Positions 10,319 through 21,069 of a stretch of DNA of 64,000 nucleotides are shown one piece after another (the first letter of the stretch is position 1; every line of letters starts with the position of its first letter). The stretch is taken from contig CAMZKT010000075.1 of NCBI GenBank assembly GCA_947311435.1, forward strand, positions 1 to 64,000, in the 5' to 3' direction. The stretch comes from an uncultured Desulfocapsa sp. (GTDB lineage Bacteria > Desulfobacterota > Desulfobulbia > Desulfobulbales > Desulfocapsaceae). Below the pieces are notes generated by a model. That model was not told where the DNA came from, ran no database searches, and saw only the letters and a list, made by a program, of their open reading frames with translations. The translations under genes and the position numbers were made by a program.

Positions 10319-10810
10319 ATGAGACGAAATGCTCTTTCCTTAATACTGCCATCTTTCACCTTTCTGACCGTGCTTGGCACGCTACTAGATCCTTCCCCAT
10401 CATGGGCTCTTCAGTCTCATGAAACTCCTGAAGGTTTATATGTGCATCAGATGGCTCATATTATTTTTATGGTATCCCTGGCATATCTCGCGTGGGGCAT
10501 CCATAGAATTGCCTTCAGCGGACGAGGCTGGAAACACCTCCAATTTTTCTGTTTTTTAATGTTTCTCTGGAACGGAATCGCTCTCATAGGACACAGCGTC
10601 TCAATCACCATTAACAAAAGCGATTTTTTCACTGAAAGCACTTATTGGTATACTGAACTATCCGGTCCCTTCACTCTATCAAAAGTCATATATTACATAG
10701 CAAAACTTGATCACATAGCTAGTGTTCCTGCCCTTTTATTTCTTTTTTTGGCATTGCGTTCTTTTTATATTTCTGCCTGTACAGAAAAACGACCGAGGGA
10801 GGATTCATGA
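10319..10810 (+). CDS. Hypothetical membrane protein upstream of histidine kinase
   Basis: 163 aa, signal peptide plus several TM segments; stop overlaps the next start. Confidence 0.65.
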   Translation: MRRNALSLILPSFTFLTVLGTLLDPSPSWALQSHETPEGLYVHQMAHIIFMVSLAYLAWGIHRIAFSGRGWKHLQFFCFLMFLWNGIALIGHSVSITINKSDFFTESTYWYTELSGPFTLSKVIYYIAKLDHIASVPALLFLFLALRSFYISACTEKRPREDS

Positions 10811-12372
10811 CAACCCTTTCTCTGTATCCGACCATCATTGCTGATGTCATTGGATCCTTCATCATTATTATATTGTCTTTCCTTTCTTTACGGTATGCCT
10901 TCCTTCTTACAAACCAGCATCCTGAAAACTTCATCTGGAATTTCCTCTATTATCTTTGTTTTGCCCTAGCCCTTTTTGCAATTTCCAGAGCAGTGGGGCA
11001 CATAGTCAAACAATTTCTTTTACTGACAAACAACAGAGCCACCTGGCAACTCCTCTCTCCATTTTCGGGCGGCTTTAACACTCTGATGATGATCTCTGTT
11101 TCCGCTGTTACTATTTATTATCGTAAGGGCGTTGAAGCATTCCGCCTGGTTGAAAGTAATGCTGAGAAACTCCGTATAGCCAATACGCAGCGAATCAATG
11201 CTGCCAATGAAATGATTCGCATGAACCTTCACCTTGAAGAAATAGTTAACGAACGTACAGCAGAGCTCTCTCAATCTGAAAAAAAATTCCGGCATTTTTT
11301 CGAAAACTCAAGAGATATGGTCTATTTCTGTGATAAAAACGGCTTCATTTCAGACATAAATAAAAGTGGTTTGCAGATGATGGGCTTCAAAAAACTCCCT
11401 AAATATAATCTCAATATTCATTCTTTCTTTAAAGAAGGAGAAACCCTTGAGGAGTACCTGCTTTCTCTTCACCATGTCGGGTTTGTAAGAGATTTCGAGA
11501 TAGAAATGAAACGACAGGACGGCACTATTTGCAATGTTCTTCTTACTGCCAATACCATTCTCAACAAGAGTGGGGAAATAACAGGATGTGAAGGAATTGC
11601 AAAGGACATGACCAAAATCAAAAGAATTACATCCACATTGGTCAGCCAGGAAAAGATGGCATCTATTGGCCAACTTGCCGCAGGAGTTGCCCATGAAATC
11701 AACACCCCACTGGGAATCATTCTGGGCTACAGTCAACTCATGCAGGACGATTTCCCTGCGGACAGTGAAGAAATGGAAAATCTAAAGGTCATAGAGAGGC
11801 AGACCAGAGCCTGTAGAAACATTGTTGCAGATTTATTGAAATTTTCCCGACAAACAGAAGGTATCAGAGAAGAACTGGACCTCAATGAAATTTTAACTGA
11901 AGTCCTGACAGTTACCGAACACACCCTTAATCTCGATTTCATCCAAATCGTCCAAAAACTCAACCACTCCTTACCTACTGTAGTATGCAACGCTGAAAAA
12001 ACTCGCCAGGTATTCTTCAATATCATTAACAACGCCCATCATGCTATGGAAAATGGAGGAGAATTAACAATCGTTACCAGGGTTGAAGAGCACACCAGAA
12101 TGGTTGTTGTTTCATTTCAGGATACAGGAAAAGGAATTCCTCAAAATATTCAGAAAAGAATTTTCGAACCATTTTTTACCACAAAGTCGGTTGGCAAAGG
12201 CACAGGACTTGGTCTGTCGGTGTCCTACGGCATCATGGAGGAATACGGAGGTTCCATTAGCGTTGAAAGTCCAGTGTGCAACAAAGATGAGAATTCAACA
12301 GTTCCTGGAACAGTTATCTGTCTTCGATTTCCAATGGTAAAAAAGAGTCGACCGCTGTTCACAATACCATAA
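10807..12372 (+). CDS. PAS-domain sensor histidine kinase
   Basis: N-terminal TM region, PAS domain, GVAHEINTPLGIILGYSQLM H-box, GTGLGLSVSYGIMEEYGGSISVES ATPase. Confidence 0.9.
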   Translation: MTTLSLYPTIIADVIGSFIIIILSFLSLRYAFLLTNQHPENFIWNFLYYLCFALALFAISRAVGHIVKQFLLLTNNRATWQLLSPFSGGFNTLMMISVSAVTIYYRKGVEAFRLVESNAEKLRIANTQRINAANEMIRMNLHLEEIVNERTAELSQSEKKFRHFFENSRDMVYFCDKNGFISDINKSGLQMMGFKKLPKYNLNIHSFFKEGETLEEYLLSLHHVGFVRDFEIEMKRQDGTICNVLLTANTILNKSGEITGCEGIAKDMTKIKRITSTLVSQEKMASIGQLAAGVAHEINTPLGIILGYSQLMQDDFPADSEEMENLKVIERQTRACRNIVADLLKFSRQTEGIREELDLNEILTEVLTVTEHTLNLDFIQIVQKLNHSLPTVVCNAEKTRQVFFNIINNAHHAMENGGELTIVTRVEEHTRMVVVSFQDTGKGIPQNIQKRIFEPFFTTKSVGKGTGLGLSVSYGIMEEYGGSISVESPVCNKDENSTVPGTVICLRFPMVKKSRPLFTIP

Positions 12373-12412
12373 ACAATACGCTAACCATGATTAAACCTCA
12401 AAAGGAACCCAA

Positions 12413-12787
12413 ATGGCTAGAATCATAATCCTTGACGATGTAAAAGATGCCTGCATGCTTGTAGGAAAAATCCTGACGAAGCAAGGTCACGACACAACTG
12501 CATTCACTGATGAAGAAGACGTCGTTGATTTTGTCAAAGATAATCCTGTTGACCTGGCAATACTGGATATTAAACTCAAAAAAATGAGTGGAATAGAGGT
12601 ACTGGCTATTCTCAAGCAGATTCAACCGACGATCCAGGTCATCATGCTCACTGGCTACCCAAGTATTGAAACTGCACGGGACGCTTTGAGTAAAGGTGCA
12701 AGTGACTACTGTGTAAAACCCATTGACCGTGATGAACTTATTGAGAAAGTAAGTCAGGTATTAATCAAGGTAAAGAAGAATGAGTAA
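12413..12787 (+). CDS. Single-domain response regulator
   Basis: REC fold: ILDDVKDA, DLAILDIKLKKMSG, VIMLTGYPSIETA, KPI. Confidence 0.88.
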   Translation: MARIIILDDVKDACMLVGKILTKQGHDTTAFTDEEDVVDFVKDNPVDLAILDIKLKKMSGIEVLAILKQIQPTIQVIMLTGYPSIETARDALSKGASDYCVKPIDRDELIEKVSQVLIKVKKNE

Positions 12788-13021
12788 TTTTAATACTACT
12801 TACATCCAACAAGGAACAGAAAACAGAAAAAATCATACTCACTCAAAGAATGCATATTTTATTCATTTTCTGAAGTTCAAGATTTAGATAAGAGGTTCAC
12901 AAACAAACATTGCTACTCATCAAGTACTGACAAGGAGGTGTCAAAAGAGCAGTCAAGCAGCGCATCGGCAGAATACGAAATTTCAAAACATACTATTTTT
13001 TACAAACACAGGGAGGAAATA

Positions 13022-14713
13022 ATGAAGAACTACTTATGGCCCTCAATGATTATCCAGTTGGCTATAATCATTTTTGGAATATCACCTGGCTTAGCCGAAG
13101 TGAACCTTTCAACAGCTGAATTGAAAGCAGGTGAAGTTATCACTTTTGAAGGCACCATTGCCCCTGGAGATGATCTCTATATTGCCGTAGCACAGCAAAA
13201 GATGTTTAGATCAACTGATTCCGATGGTAAATTTGAGAAAAAGAAACTACCAAAAAATGGCAAGAAATATGGATTTTCGCCAGATACAGCTATTCCACCT
13301 CTGTATTATTTGCTAACAACCAATAGAGAAGCATTCGGAAAAGATTCTGAAAAAAAATTTGGTGGCCCTTCCTTTATTTTCCAAAAAGGCCAGGGACTCT
13401 ATACCACAAGCATGTTCAAACTGAAAAAAAGTTTTGACGATGTCGGCCCGAAAGAAATGCTTGGTCCCATCAAAACAACTGAACAATGGAACATGCTCAA
13501 ATGGGGCAACGAAAACAAATACGGAATTAACACTGTTGTAAAGGAAGGCAACAAAAAGGGGAAAATCGTCATTTTTTCAAGAAGTGTTATCGGTGATGCC
13601 TCCAGTGGCAACTACTGGGACAAGGGTACAAGCATCAATCTCGACAAGAAAACCGGCAAGTACACAGCATCCTTTACGACATTTCGTCATACACCACCAG
13701 ACACGACGTTTGATGTTTATGTGAACGGCGCAAAGAGTTCATCATTTACTGTTGTAAAAAATGGTTTCTGGCTGGACAAAGGCTATCGCTACATGAATCC
13801 ACTATGGATCATCATAGGGGCGATTGCCGTGGGAACCTACTTCTCCATGATTGGTGCTGCTGGTGGTATGCTCATGGGAGCTTTTCAGGCACTTGTTGTT
13901 CAAACAGCAGGGCCAATCGGTATTAATGCTGCCAATGTTCTTCGGCCATCAAATATCGCCCTCACTCTCTTTTCACCACTTGGCTCGTTTTACCGCTTTG
14001 CAGTAGTTGAAAGACGAGTTGCCTGGCCGGTTGGCCTCTCCTTCGGTGCGGGTATCTTCATTGGCTCTGTCTGGCTTGGCGGGTACGTTACTCAGCATCT
14101 TTCCATGGTCGCTTATAAAGAATGGCTGGGGGTTCTTGTTGTCATCATGGGAATCAAAACCTTGATGGAAATGTCCCCATCGGCCATGAACAAGCGGAAA
14201 AATATTAAGGCCATGACTCAGAAATTTAATGCCGCAGTCAAGAAGGCCAAAGAAACCGGTGGTGCAGTAGAAATGGGTTCCATTGAACCAGTCAAAGCTG
14301 GTATATTTGACTATCGGTTTAAATTCTGGGGAGAAGAATTCAAAATCAATCCCCTTCTTTTTGCCTTTCTCGGCATAATCGTAGGTATTGCATCAAGAGC
14401 TTTTGGTATTGGCGGTGGATTCCTTCTGGTTCCTATGATGACAACCATTGCAGCACTGCCCATGTATGTCGCAGTACCTATTTCTTTAATCGGAACATGT
14501 TTTTCAAGTATCGGATCCTTTATAGGGTATGTAATAAATGGATATCTTCCTGACCTAATGCTGGCAATCGCCATTATTATTGGTGGTTTTGCCGGTGGTA
14601 TGCTTGGCAGCCGATTTCAAAAATTATTCAGTGAAAAGACGTTGAAAATTATTTTAGCCTGCACTCTCTTCTTTCTCTTTTTCCGCTTCCTGAAAATTGA
14701 GTACTGGATATAG
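13022..14713 (+). CDS. TauE/SafE-family (sulfite exporter-like) permease with large N-terminal extracytoplasmic domain
   Basis: Signal peptide, about 240-aa soluble domain, then TauE-like repeats (GAAGGMLMGAFQALV; RAFGIGGGFLLVPMM; GGFAGGMLGSRF). Confidence 0.8.
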   Translation: MKNYLWPSMIIQLAIIIFGISPGLAEVNLSTAELKAGEVITFEGTIAPGDDLYIAVAQQKMFRSTDSDGKFEKKKLPKNGKKYGFSPDTAIPPLYYLLTTNREAFGKDSEKKFGGPSFIFQKGQGLYTTSMFKLKKSFDDVGPKEMLGPIKTTEQWNMLKWGNENKYGINTVVKEGNKKGKIVIFSRSVIGDASSGNYWDKGTSINLDKKTGKYTASFTTFRHTPPDTTFDVYVNGAKSSSFTVVKNGFWLDKGYRYMNPLWIIIGAIAVGTYFSMIGAAGGMLMGAFQALVVQTAGPIGINAANVLRPSNIALTLFSPLGSFYRFAVVERRVAWPVGLSFGAGIFIGSVWLGGYVTQHLSMVAYKEWLGVLVVIMGIKTLMEMSPSAMNKRKNIKAMTQKFNAAVKKAKETGGAVEMGSIEPVKAGIFDYRFKFWGEEFKINPLLFAFLGIIVGIASRAFGIGGGFLLVPMMTTIAALPMYVAVPISLIGTCFSSIGSFIGYVINGYLPDLMLAIAIIIGGFAGGMLGSRFQKLFSEKTLKIILACTLFFLFFRFLKIEYWI

Positions 14714-14753
14714 CGAGGTAACCTGAAAACAAACTAAATCCTTGAACACTATT

Positions 14754-14783
14754 CCCGGCAAAATCAATAAGGATTTTGCCGGG
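14754..14783. other. Perfect hairpin between TauE-like gene and downstream membrane-protein gene
   Basis: CCCGGCAAAATC aataag GATTTTGCCGGG, no T-tract. Confidence 0.6.
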
Positions 14784-14800
14784 GCTTCAGGAGAAAAAGA

Positions 14801-15412
14801 ATGGATGAACATATGGATACGCTATGGATTTTCATCATGTCCGTATCACAAAGGACAGGTGATTTGCTAACCCAGGTACTCTCACCATTGCATGTCTTTG
14901 GACCTGTTTTTGTACTGATCTTCCTTGCCGTTTGCAGCGTTATCATCACAAAAGTTCTTAACAGAATTATTATAACCAGGCGTTACATTGAACTGGAGAA
15001 AAATTTCAACCATTGGTTCATGATTCGACAAGAGGCCATGAAAGAGCCAGATTCAGTAAAAGCCAAACGACTTGCAAGGAACATCGATCAGGCCAAACTC
15101 AATCGCGCATACTACGACTATTTTTTGGAAGGCTTTTTATTAGGCCTCATACGAAATGTACTGCCGATCATGTTGATGGTTACTTATATCAACGAATATT
15201 ATCGTGCTGAAGAATTAAACCGTCTCTTTGGAAAAGCATGTATTTTTAGTTTTACGATCTCAGGCCAGTCGATTCCTGTTGGGGCTGTATTCTTTTATTT
15301 AAGCGCCCTCCTGTTCATCTACCTTGCCTGGTTTGTCTGTGGGCGGATTTTTATTCATAAAACCCGTAATGCGTCTGTAACCACACCAACCACATTGGTT
15401 GAAAACAGATAA
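14801..15412 (+). CDS. Hypothetical membrane protein
   Basis: 203 aa, multiple hydrophobic segments, downstream of the TauE-like gene. Confidence 0.6.
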   Translation: MDEHMDTLWIFIMSVSQRTGDLLTQVLSPLHVFGPVFVLIFLAVCSVIITKVLNRIIITRRYIELEKNFNHWFMIRQEAMKEPDSVKAKRLARNIDQAKLNRAYYDYFLEGFLLGLIRNVLPIMLMVTYINEYYRAEELNRLFGKACIFSFTISGQSIPVGAVFFYLSALLFIYLAWFVCGRIFIHKTRNASVTTPTTLVENR

Positions 15413-15424
15413 ACATGAAAAGTT

Positions 15425-15489
15425 GGTTGAAGTTGAGGAACGAAACCCAGCACCTTTTTCTTGCAGAGTTTCGTTCCCCAACTCCAACC
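15425..15489 (+). terminator. Terminator-like inverted repeat
   Basis: 22-bp arms GGTTGAAGTTGAGGAACGAAAC / GTTTCGTTCCCCAACTCCAACC with two mismatches, just after the 203-aa gene. Confidence 0.45.
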
Positions 15490-15579
15490 CGCCACGAACA
15501 CAATTAAAAAGCTGACACTTCGCTGTTTCAGCTTTTAGGAAAAGATGAAAAACAAGTCATTAACCAGCTATACAACTCT

Positions 15580-17697
15580 ATGGAAGGAGAACGAATCATG
15601 AAAAATTCTGTGTACACCCTGTGTGGAATGTGTACAGTCCGATGCCCGATCCGTGTTGAATCCGACAACAACAGCATTACCTGGATCGAAGGGAACATGC
15701 ACCTCCTTAATGGTGCCTTGTGTGCAAGAGGTACCGCAGGTAGAGCTCTCATTAAAGACCAGCAAAGACCTCAACAGCCACTAATCCGTGAAGGTGAAAG
15801 AGGAGAAGGGAAATGGCGTACTGCCACCTGGGATGAAACTCTGGATTATGTCGGAAATAAGCTGAAAGAAATTCAAAAGAAATATGGCCGTGAGTCTGTG
15901 GTGGTGTCGTCAAGAGGAGGCCCTTGGCAAAATATGTATAAAACTTTCTGCCACGCGATAGGTTCACCAAATTATACCAACCATGATGACACATGTGGCA
16001 GGAACACTCACCACGCCAGTCTTTCAATCAATGGTGTCGGGAGAAAAGGTTTCCAGTATGATATTAAGAATTCAAAACATCTGGTACTCTTTGGTCGTAA
16101 TACTTTTGACGCTCTACGCATCCCGGAAAACCGTCAAATCCTGGACATGCTTGATAATGGTGGTCGAATGACCTATGTCGATGTCCGTCAAACAAAAACA
16201 AGCAACAAAGCGAGTCGATTTTTCCTCGTCAGGCCTGGAACTGACTATGCGCTTCTTCTGGGGATGCTGCACCAGATTATAAAAGATGGCGTGTATGATA
16301 ATGATTTTGTAGCAAAATGGGTAACAGGTTTCAGCGAATTGTGTGATTTTGTACAACAGTACACTCCTGCATGGGCAGCAAAAGAGTGTGGAGTTAAAGA
16401 AGAATCCATTAAAGAATTTATCCAAGAAATAAGCGAAGATCGCCCCAATGTCATTTTCCATCCCGGCTGGATGCTCTCACGCTATAGAGATTCATTTTAT
16501 GCAAGTCGTGCAATCCATATAATTAATGCTCTCATGGGTTCCATTGAGCAAAAAGGCGGGTTACTGATTCCTCGAGGCCCAGGAGACTGCGGGAAGAAAG
16601 GCCCACGATCACTTGATTGTCCCAAACCTGATATTGAACGTGCGGACGGTTGCGGAACAAGGCACAATCAGTACGACAAAGGTCCAGGCCTACAACACTT
16701 GACCCTTGAGGCGCTAAGAACAGGAAAACCATACCCTCTCAAAGCATGGATTGCCATGCGACATGATCTCTTCACATCCATGCCCGACCCGGAAAGACAA
16801 AAAGACTTACTCAAGCAATGTGAACTTCTGGTGTCCATAGATGTCCATTACAGCGAATTTGGCTGGTATTCCGACGTAATCCTTCCACATTCAACATTTC
16901 TGGAACGAGACAACCACATAGTTGTTCAAAAAGGACCTAAACCACGACTGGCCCGTCGTAAGAAGGTCATTGATCCTGTGTTTGACACAAAACCTGGCTG
17001 GGAAATTTTCAAAGAACTTGCAGAACGTCTTGGTGCGGGAGAGTACTTCCCCTACAATTCCATCGAAGATCTATGGAACTGGCAGCTTGAGCCAACAGGC
17101 TACACTGTAAACGATTTTGATAAAAAGGGTTTTATCTCCCTAACCGAGAATCCTATTCCGCCACAACCTGATAAGCTGGAAGGGAAGTTTAAAACACCCA
17201 CTGGAAAAATTGAGATAATCAGTAGTGTTCTGACAAAAGCCGGGCTGGAATCATTACAACCCTACGAGACACCGGATGCTCCACCAGAAGGAAAATTCCG
17301 CCTCGTTTTTGGTCGTTGCGCTGTACACACACACAGTCACACCCAGAACAACCCACTCCTCAACGACATGATGCCGTATAATTATGTCTCAATCAACACC
17401 ATTAAAGCTGACAGTATGGGAATTAAAGACGGAGACTGGGTAGATGTCACAGGAGACGACGGATATTCTGGGACACTTCCAGCTCACGTTACCGAGTATA
17501 TTCACCCCGAGGCTGTATTTATGATTCATGGATTTGGTCGGCAGGTACCAAAGCAGACACGAACGTATCAAAAAGGAGCAAGCGATCAGCGTCTTATGGC
17601 TGGTCTCCTTGATAAACGCGATGAGGCAGGCGGAGGACTCAACCTCTGTGAATCTTTTGTCTCTATCCGCCGTAGTGAAAATCCTCCTGAGCTATAA
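15580..17697 (+). CDS. Molybdopterin oxidoreductase (DMSO reductase family), no Tat signal visible
   Basis: N-terminal Fe-S motif CGMCTVRCPI...CARG; HDDTCGRNTHHAS (candidate Cys Mo ligand); molybdopterin-dinucleotide-binding C-terminus; likely start at MKNSVYTLCG (15598). Confidence 0.88.
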   Translation: MEGERIMKNSVYTLCGMCTVRCPIRVESDNNSITWIEGNMHLLNGALCARGTAGRALIKDQQRPQQPLIREGERGEGKWRTATWDETLDYVGNKLKEIQKKYGRESVVVSSRGGPWQNMYKTFCHAIGSPNYTNHDDTCGRNTHHASLSINGVGRKGFQYDIKNSKHLVLFGRNTFDALRIPENRQILDMLDNGGRMTYVDVRQTKTSNKASRFFLVRPGTDYALLLGMLHQIIKDGVYDNDFVAKWVTGFSELCDFVQQYTPAWAAKECGVKEESIKEFIQEISEDRPNVIFHPGWMLSRYRDSFYASRAIHIINALMGSIEQKGGLLIPRGPGDCGKKGPRSLDCPKPDIERADGCGTRHNQYDKGPGLQHLTLEALRTGKPYPLKAWIAMRHDLFTSMPDPERQKDLLKQCELLVSIDVHYSEFGWYSDVILPHSTFLERDNHIVVQKGPKPRLARRKKVIDPVFDTKPGWEIFKELAERLGAGEYFPYNSIEDLWNWQLEPTGYTVNDFDKKGFISLTENPIPPQPDKLEGKFKTPTGKIEIISSVLTKAGLESLQPYETPDAPPEGKFRLVFGRCAVHTHSHTQNNPLLNDMMPYNYVSINTIKADSMGIKDGDWVDVTGDDGYSGTLPAHVTEYIHPEAVFMIHGFGRQVPKQTRTYQKGASDQRLMAGLLDKRDEAGGGLNLCESFVSIRRSENPPEL

Positions 17698-17882
17698 TTT
17701 ATGGTATTCACATGATTTCAGACAAAGGAATAGATACTTGAGAGGACACAACATGGATTCAGATGTTACATCCTCGTGCCTTTTCACTCTTACAAATATG
17801 TTATTGCGTACCACCAGGAACGAATGTGCGAATAGAGGGAGTTAGCCTAAAGTTCACAAAAAAACAATGGAGAATTGAAACC

Positions 17883-18389
17883 ATGAGTAAATATTATGTG
17901 ACACAACGTGTGGAACGGTGTATTGGCTGCCGGGCCTGCGAAGCACATTGTAAAGATAAAAATAATTCTGCCAGGGATGCCTATTACTGTAAAATAATGG
18001 AAGTCGGTCCAAGAATCAAACATGGTATGCCTGTTTCTGATTTTGTGTATATGTCCTGTTTCCATTGCGAAAATCCCTGGTGCGTCGAGGCCTGTCCCAC
18101 CGGAGCCATGCAGCGAAGAGATAAAGACGGGATTGTTTTTGTTGCTGAGAAGCTCTGCGTTGGCTGCAAAGCCTGTATGACCGCCTGCCCGTGGGGTGTG
18201 CCACAATGGGACAGCAGAACAGGCAAGGTTGGAAAATGTGATCTTTGTATGGACAGAATCGATCAGGGACTCAAACCAGCCTGTGTAACAAAATGTCTTT
18301 CAGGTTGTCTCGAATTCACAACACCGGACAAATCATCGGACGCAAAACGGCAGAAATTCGCAGACCAACTCCTGCAAAACAAATCATGA
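17883..18389 (+). CDS. Polyferredoxin Fe-S subunit (DmsB/PhsB/NrfC-like)
   Basis: Four Cys clusters: CIGCRACEAHC, CFHCENPWCVEACP, CVGCKACMTACP, CDLCMDR...CVTKC. Confidence 0.9.
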   Translation: MSKYYVTQRVERCIGCRACEAHCKDKNNSARDAYYCKIMEVGPRIKHGMPVSDFVYMSCFHCENPWCVEACPTGAMQRRDKDGIVFVAEKLCVGCKACMTACPWGVPQWDSRTGKVGKCDLCMDRIDQGLKPACVTKCLSGCLEFTTPDKSSDAKRQKFADQLLQNKS

Positions 18390-18393
18390 GGAA

Positions 18394-18774
18394 ATGATCA
18401 TGCCCGGTTCCTATCTTCCTTCAGAATACCTGCCCATATTAATGTTACTGGTAACTGGTATTGCTTTTGGAGTGCTTGTTCTCTGGATTGGAAAACTCTT
18501 CAGAGTACAACGTCCATACTTTGAAAAACTAGTGGCCTACGAATCGGGCAACCCCCCCACGGAAGAACCACGCATGCGTTTTTCTGTGAAATTCTATACC
18601 ATTGCCATCCTGTTTATCGTTTTTGATGTGGAAGCGATTTTCCTTTATCCCTGGGCTCTTGTATTTAACAAACTGGGATTGTTCGCACTGCTGGAAATGT
18701 TCATCTTCATCATTTTATTACTTATTGGCTATGTTTATGCCTGGAAAAAAGGAAACCTGGAATGGGACAATTAA
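18394..18774 (+). CDS. nuoA: NADH-quinone oxidoreductase subunit A
   Basis: [48 protein letters not shown]. Confidence 0.95.
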   Translation: MIMPGSYLPSEYLPILMLLVTGIAFGVLVLWIGKLFRVQRPYFEKLVAYESGNPPTEEPRMRFSVKFYTIAILFIVFDVEAIFLYPWALVFNKLGLFALLEMFIFIILLLIGYVYAWKKGNLEWDN

Positions 18775-19283
18775 ACGAGAATGATCTGGTAAAAATTAAG
18801 GATGGGGTCAGTTTCATTCCCGGAGCAAGTGCCCTTGTAGGTCCTCTTAACAGAATAATAAACTGGGGCCGAGCTGGTTCAATATGGCCTGTGACTTTCG
18901 GACTTGCCTGCTGTGCCATTGAAATGATGGTTGCAGGGTCCTCAACCAATGACCTTGATCGCTTTGGAATTATATTTCGAGCCAGTCCACGTCAGGCAGA
19001 CTGCCTGATACTGGCCGGCACAATTACCAAAAAGATGGCCCCTGTTATACGACGCGTTTACGACCAAATGCCGGAACCTCGTTATGTCTTAGCCATGGGT
19101 TCGTGTGCATGCAGTGGTGGCCTATTTGACACATATGCCGTTGTACAGGGAGGAGACAATTTTCTTCCGGTGGATGTGTACATCCCCGGGTGCCCTCCAC
19201 GGCCTGAAGCACTCATCGAAGGACTAATCACACTTCAGAAAAAAATTAACCAGGAGCAGGGAAGATGGAGTCAACTGGTATAA
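18762..19283 (+). CDS. nuoB: NADH-quinone oxidoreductase subunit B
   Basis: [29 protein letters not shown]. Confidence 0.96.
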   Translation: MGQLNENDLVKIKDGVSFIPGASALVGPLNRIINWGRAGSIWPVTFGLACCAIEMMVAGSSTNDLDRFGIIFRASPRQADCLILAGTITKKMAPVIRRVYDQMPEPRYVLAMGSCACSGGLFDTYAVVQGGDNFLPVDVYIPGCPPRPEALIEGLITLQKKINQEQGRWSQLV

Positions 19284-19828
19284 TCCCCAGACTGGAAGTC
19301 TCTTACCCGGATGACGTACTGCACAGTTATCAGTATTGTGGACAGGATGTTGTGTTAACCAGGAAGAAACATATCCTCGATATATGCTCGTTTATTCGAG
19401 ACCAATGTGCCATGAATCACCTCATGTTTCTCTGTGCTGTTGACAACTCCCGAAGGAAGGAAGCTATTGGTAAAAACGAGTACGAGCGTTTCGAAGTCGT
19501 TTACCAGTTTTACTCCATGACTACAAAACATTCTATCCGCATCAGAGCACAGGTTCCTGATGATGATTGCTCTATCGAATCAATAACTTCATTATGGCCA
19601 GGTGCCGACTGCCTTGAAAGGGAATGTTTTGACCTCATGGGGATTCACTTCTCTTCCCACCCCGACCTGCGACGCATTCTCATGCCTGAAGACTGGAAAG
19701 GGCACCCACTACGTAAAGAGTACCCGTTACGCGGCATTGGTGAATGGGCTGGTTACGAGACACTGAAAGAGAAAAGCTTGGAATTAAGAACATTTGACTA
19801 CCGTTCCAGTCAAAAAGGGAATGAATAA
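19265..19828 (+). CDS. nuoC: NADH-quinone oxidoreductase subunit C
   Basis: [38 protein letters not shown]. Confidence 0.95.
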   Translation: MESTGIIPRLEVSYPDDVLHSYQYCGQDVVLTRKKHILDICSFIRDQCAMNHLMFLCAVDNSRRKEAIGKNEYERFEVVYQFYSMTTKHSIRIRAQVPDDDCSIESITSLWPGADCLERECFDLMGIHFSSHPDLRRILMPEDWKGHPLRKEYPLRGIGEWAGYETLKEKSLELRTFDYRSSQKGNE

Positions 19829-19829
19829 A

Positions 19830-21047
19830 ATGAGCAGAAAAATATCCTTCAATTGTCCTGTTCAAGCCGGTGATGAAGACCGTTACCGGATACAAATGGG
19901 ACCTCAACACCCCGCCACTCACGGGGTATTGCGAGTTGATCTTGACCTGGATGGGGAAATTATTCGAAAATGTAACCCACATGTCGGATATCTCCACAGA
20001 GGCTTTGAAAAACTTGCAGAGCACCGTACTTATGTCCAAAATCTCGTCCTCACAGACCGATTGGATTATATGGCCGCCATGGCCAATAATGTCGGTTATT
20101 GCGAAGCTGTCGAAAAACTGCTGGCCATTGAAGTACCTCAGCGTTCCAGATACCTCCGAACCATGGTTTGTGAAATGGCTAGACTTGCCAGCCATTTATT
20201 ATGGTTAGCCACTCACGCACTGGACATTGGAGCCATGACAGTTTTTCTTTATTGTTTCAGAGAGCGGGAAGAGCTGCTTGAAATCTTCGCAGAGCTTTGC
20301 GGATCCAGGTTGACCAATACGTACACTCGATTGGGTGGTGTACGTCAGGATGTCACCCACTCCATCATGATGAAACTGGAAAAATTTGTCGATTCCTTTC
20401 CTTCAAATCTTGAGGAATACGAAACCCTGATCGACACCAATCGCATCTGGTTAAAACGTACCATTGATGTCGGAACGGTCGGAGCTGACGAAGCTGTTGG
20501 CCTCTGTCTTACTGGCGCCAGCCTACGTGGTTCCGGAGTGGATTACGATATCCGAAAACATTTTCCTTATGCTGCTTATGATTTCATGGACTTTGAGGTT
20601 CCCCTTGGTGAGACCGGAGACACCTATGCCAGATATCGATGTCGCATAGAGGAAATGCTCCAATCCAATTCAATTCTTCGCCAATGTATAGAGCGTATGC
20701 CGCCAGGGCCAATTATTGGCGACGATGCTCCTGATCTCATCATGCCCAATAAACCTGGACGCAAAGTAGAAGTTGATGTCCCTGCGCAACAGAGTTTAAT
20801 CAAACTCGTCGAAGACCGGGAAACCTTCATGGAAGGTGATGTCTATGTCGCTACTGAAGTGCCAAAAGGAGAACTTGGTTTCTACTTTGTCAGCGACGGA
20901 AACGGCACCCCCTATCGGATGCATATTCGTTCTCCTTCTTTCCTTCATATCAGTGCACTCAAGACGATGGCAAAAGGAAGTATGCTTGCAGATTTGATTG
21001 CCATTATCGGTACTCTTGATGTCGTATTGGGAGAATGCGACAGATGA
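19830..21047 (+). CDS. nuoD: NADH-quinone oxidoreductase subunit D
   Basis: MGPQHPATHGVLRVDLDLDGEII...HVGYLHRGFEKLAEHRTY...LDVVLGECDR. Confidence 0.96.
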   Translation: MSRKISFNCPVQAGDEDRYRIQMGPQHPATHGVLRVDLDLDGEIIRKCNPHVGYLHRGFEKLAEHRTYVQNLVLTDRLDYMAAMANNVGYCEAVEKLLAIEVPQRSRYLRTMVCEMARLASHLLWLATHALDIGAMTVFLYCFREREELLEIFAELCGSRLTNTYTRLGGVRQDVTHSIMMKLEKFVDSFPSNLEEYETLIDTNRIWLKRTIDVGTVGADEAVGLCLTGASLRGSGVDYDIRKHFPYAAYDFMDFEVPLGETGDTYARYRCRIEEMLQSNSILRQCIERMPPGPIIGDDAPDLIMPNKPGRKVEVDVPAQQSLIKLVEDRETFMEGDVYVATEVPKGELGFYFVSDGNGTPYRMHIRSPSFLHISALKTMAKGSMLADLIAIIGTLDVVLGECDR

Positions 21048-21069
21048 TCCTTATTTAACAGGTAACAGA

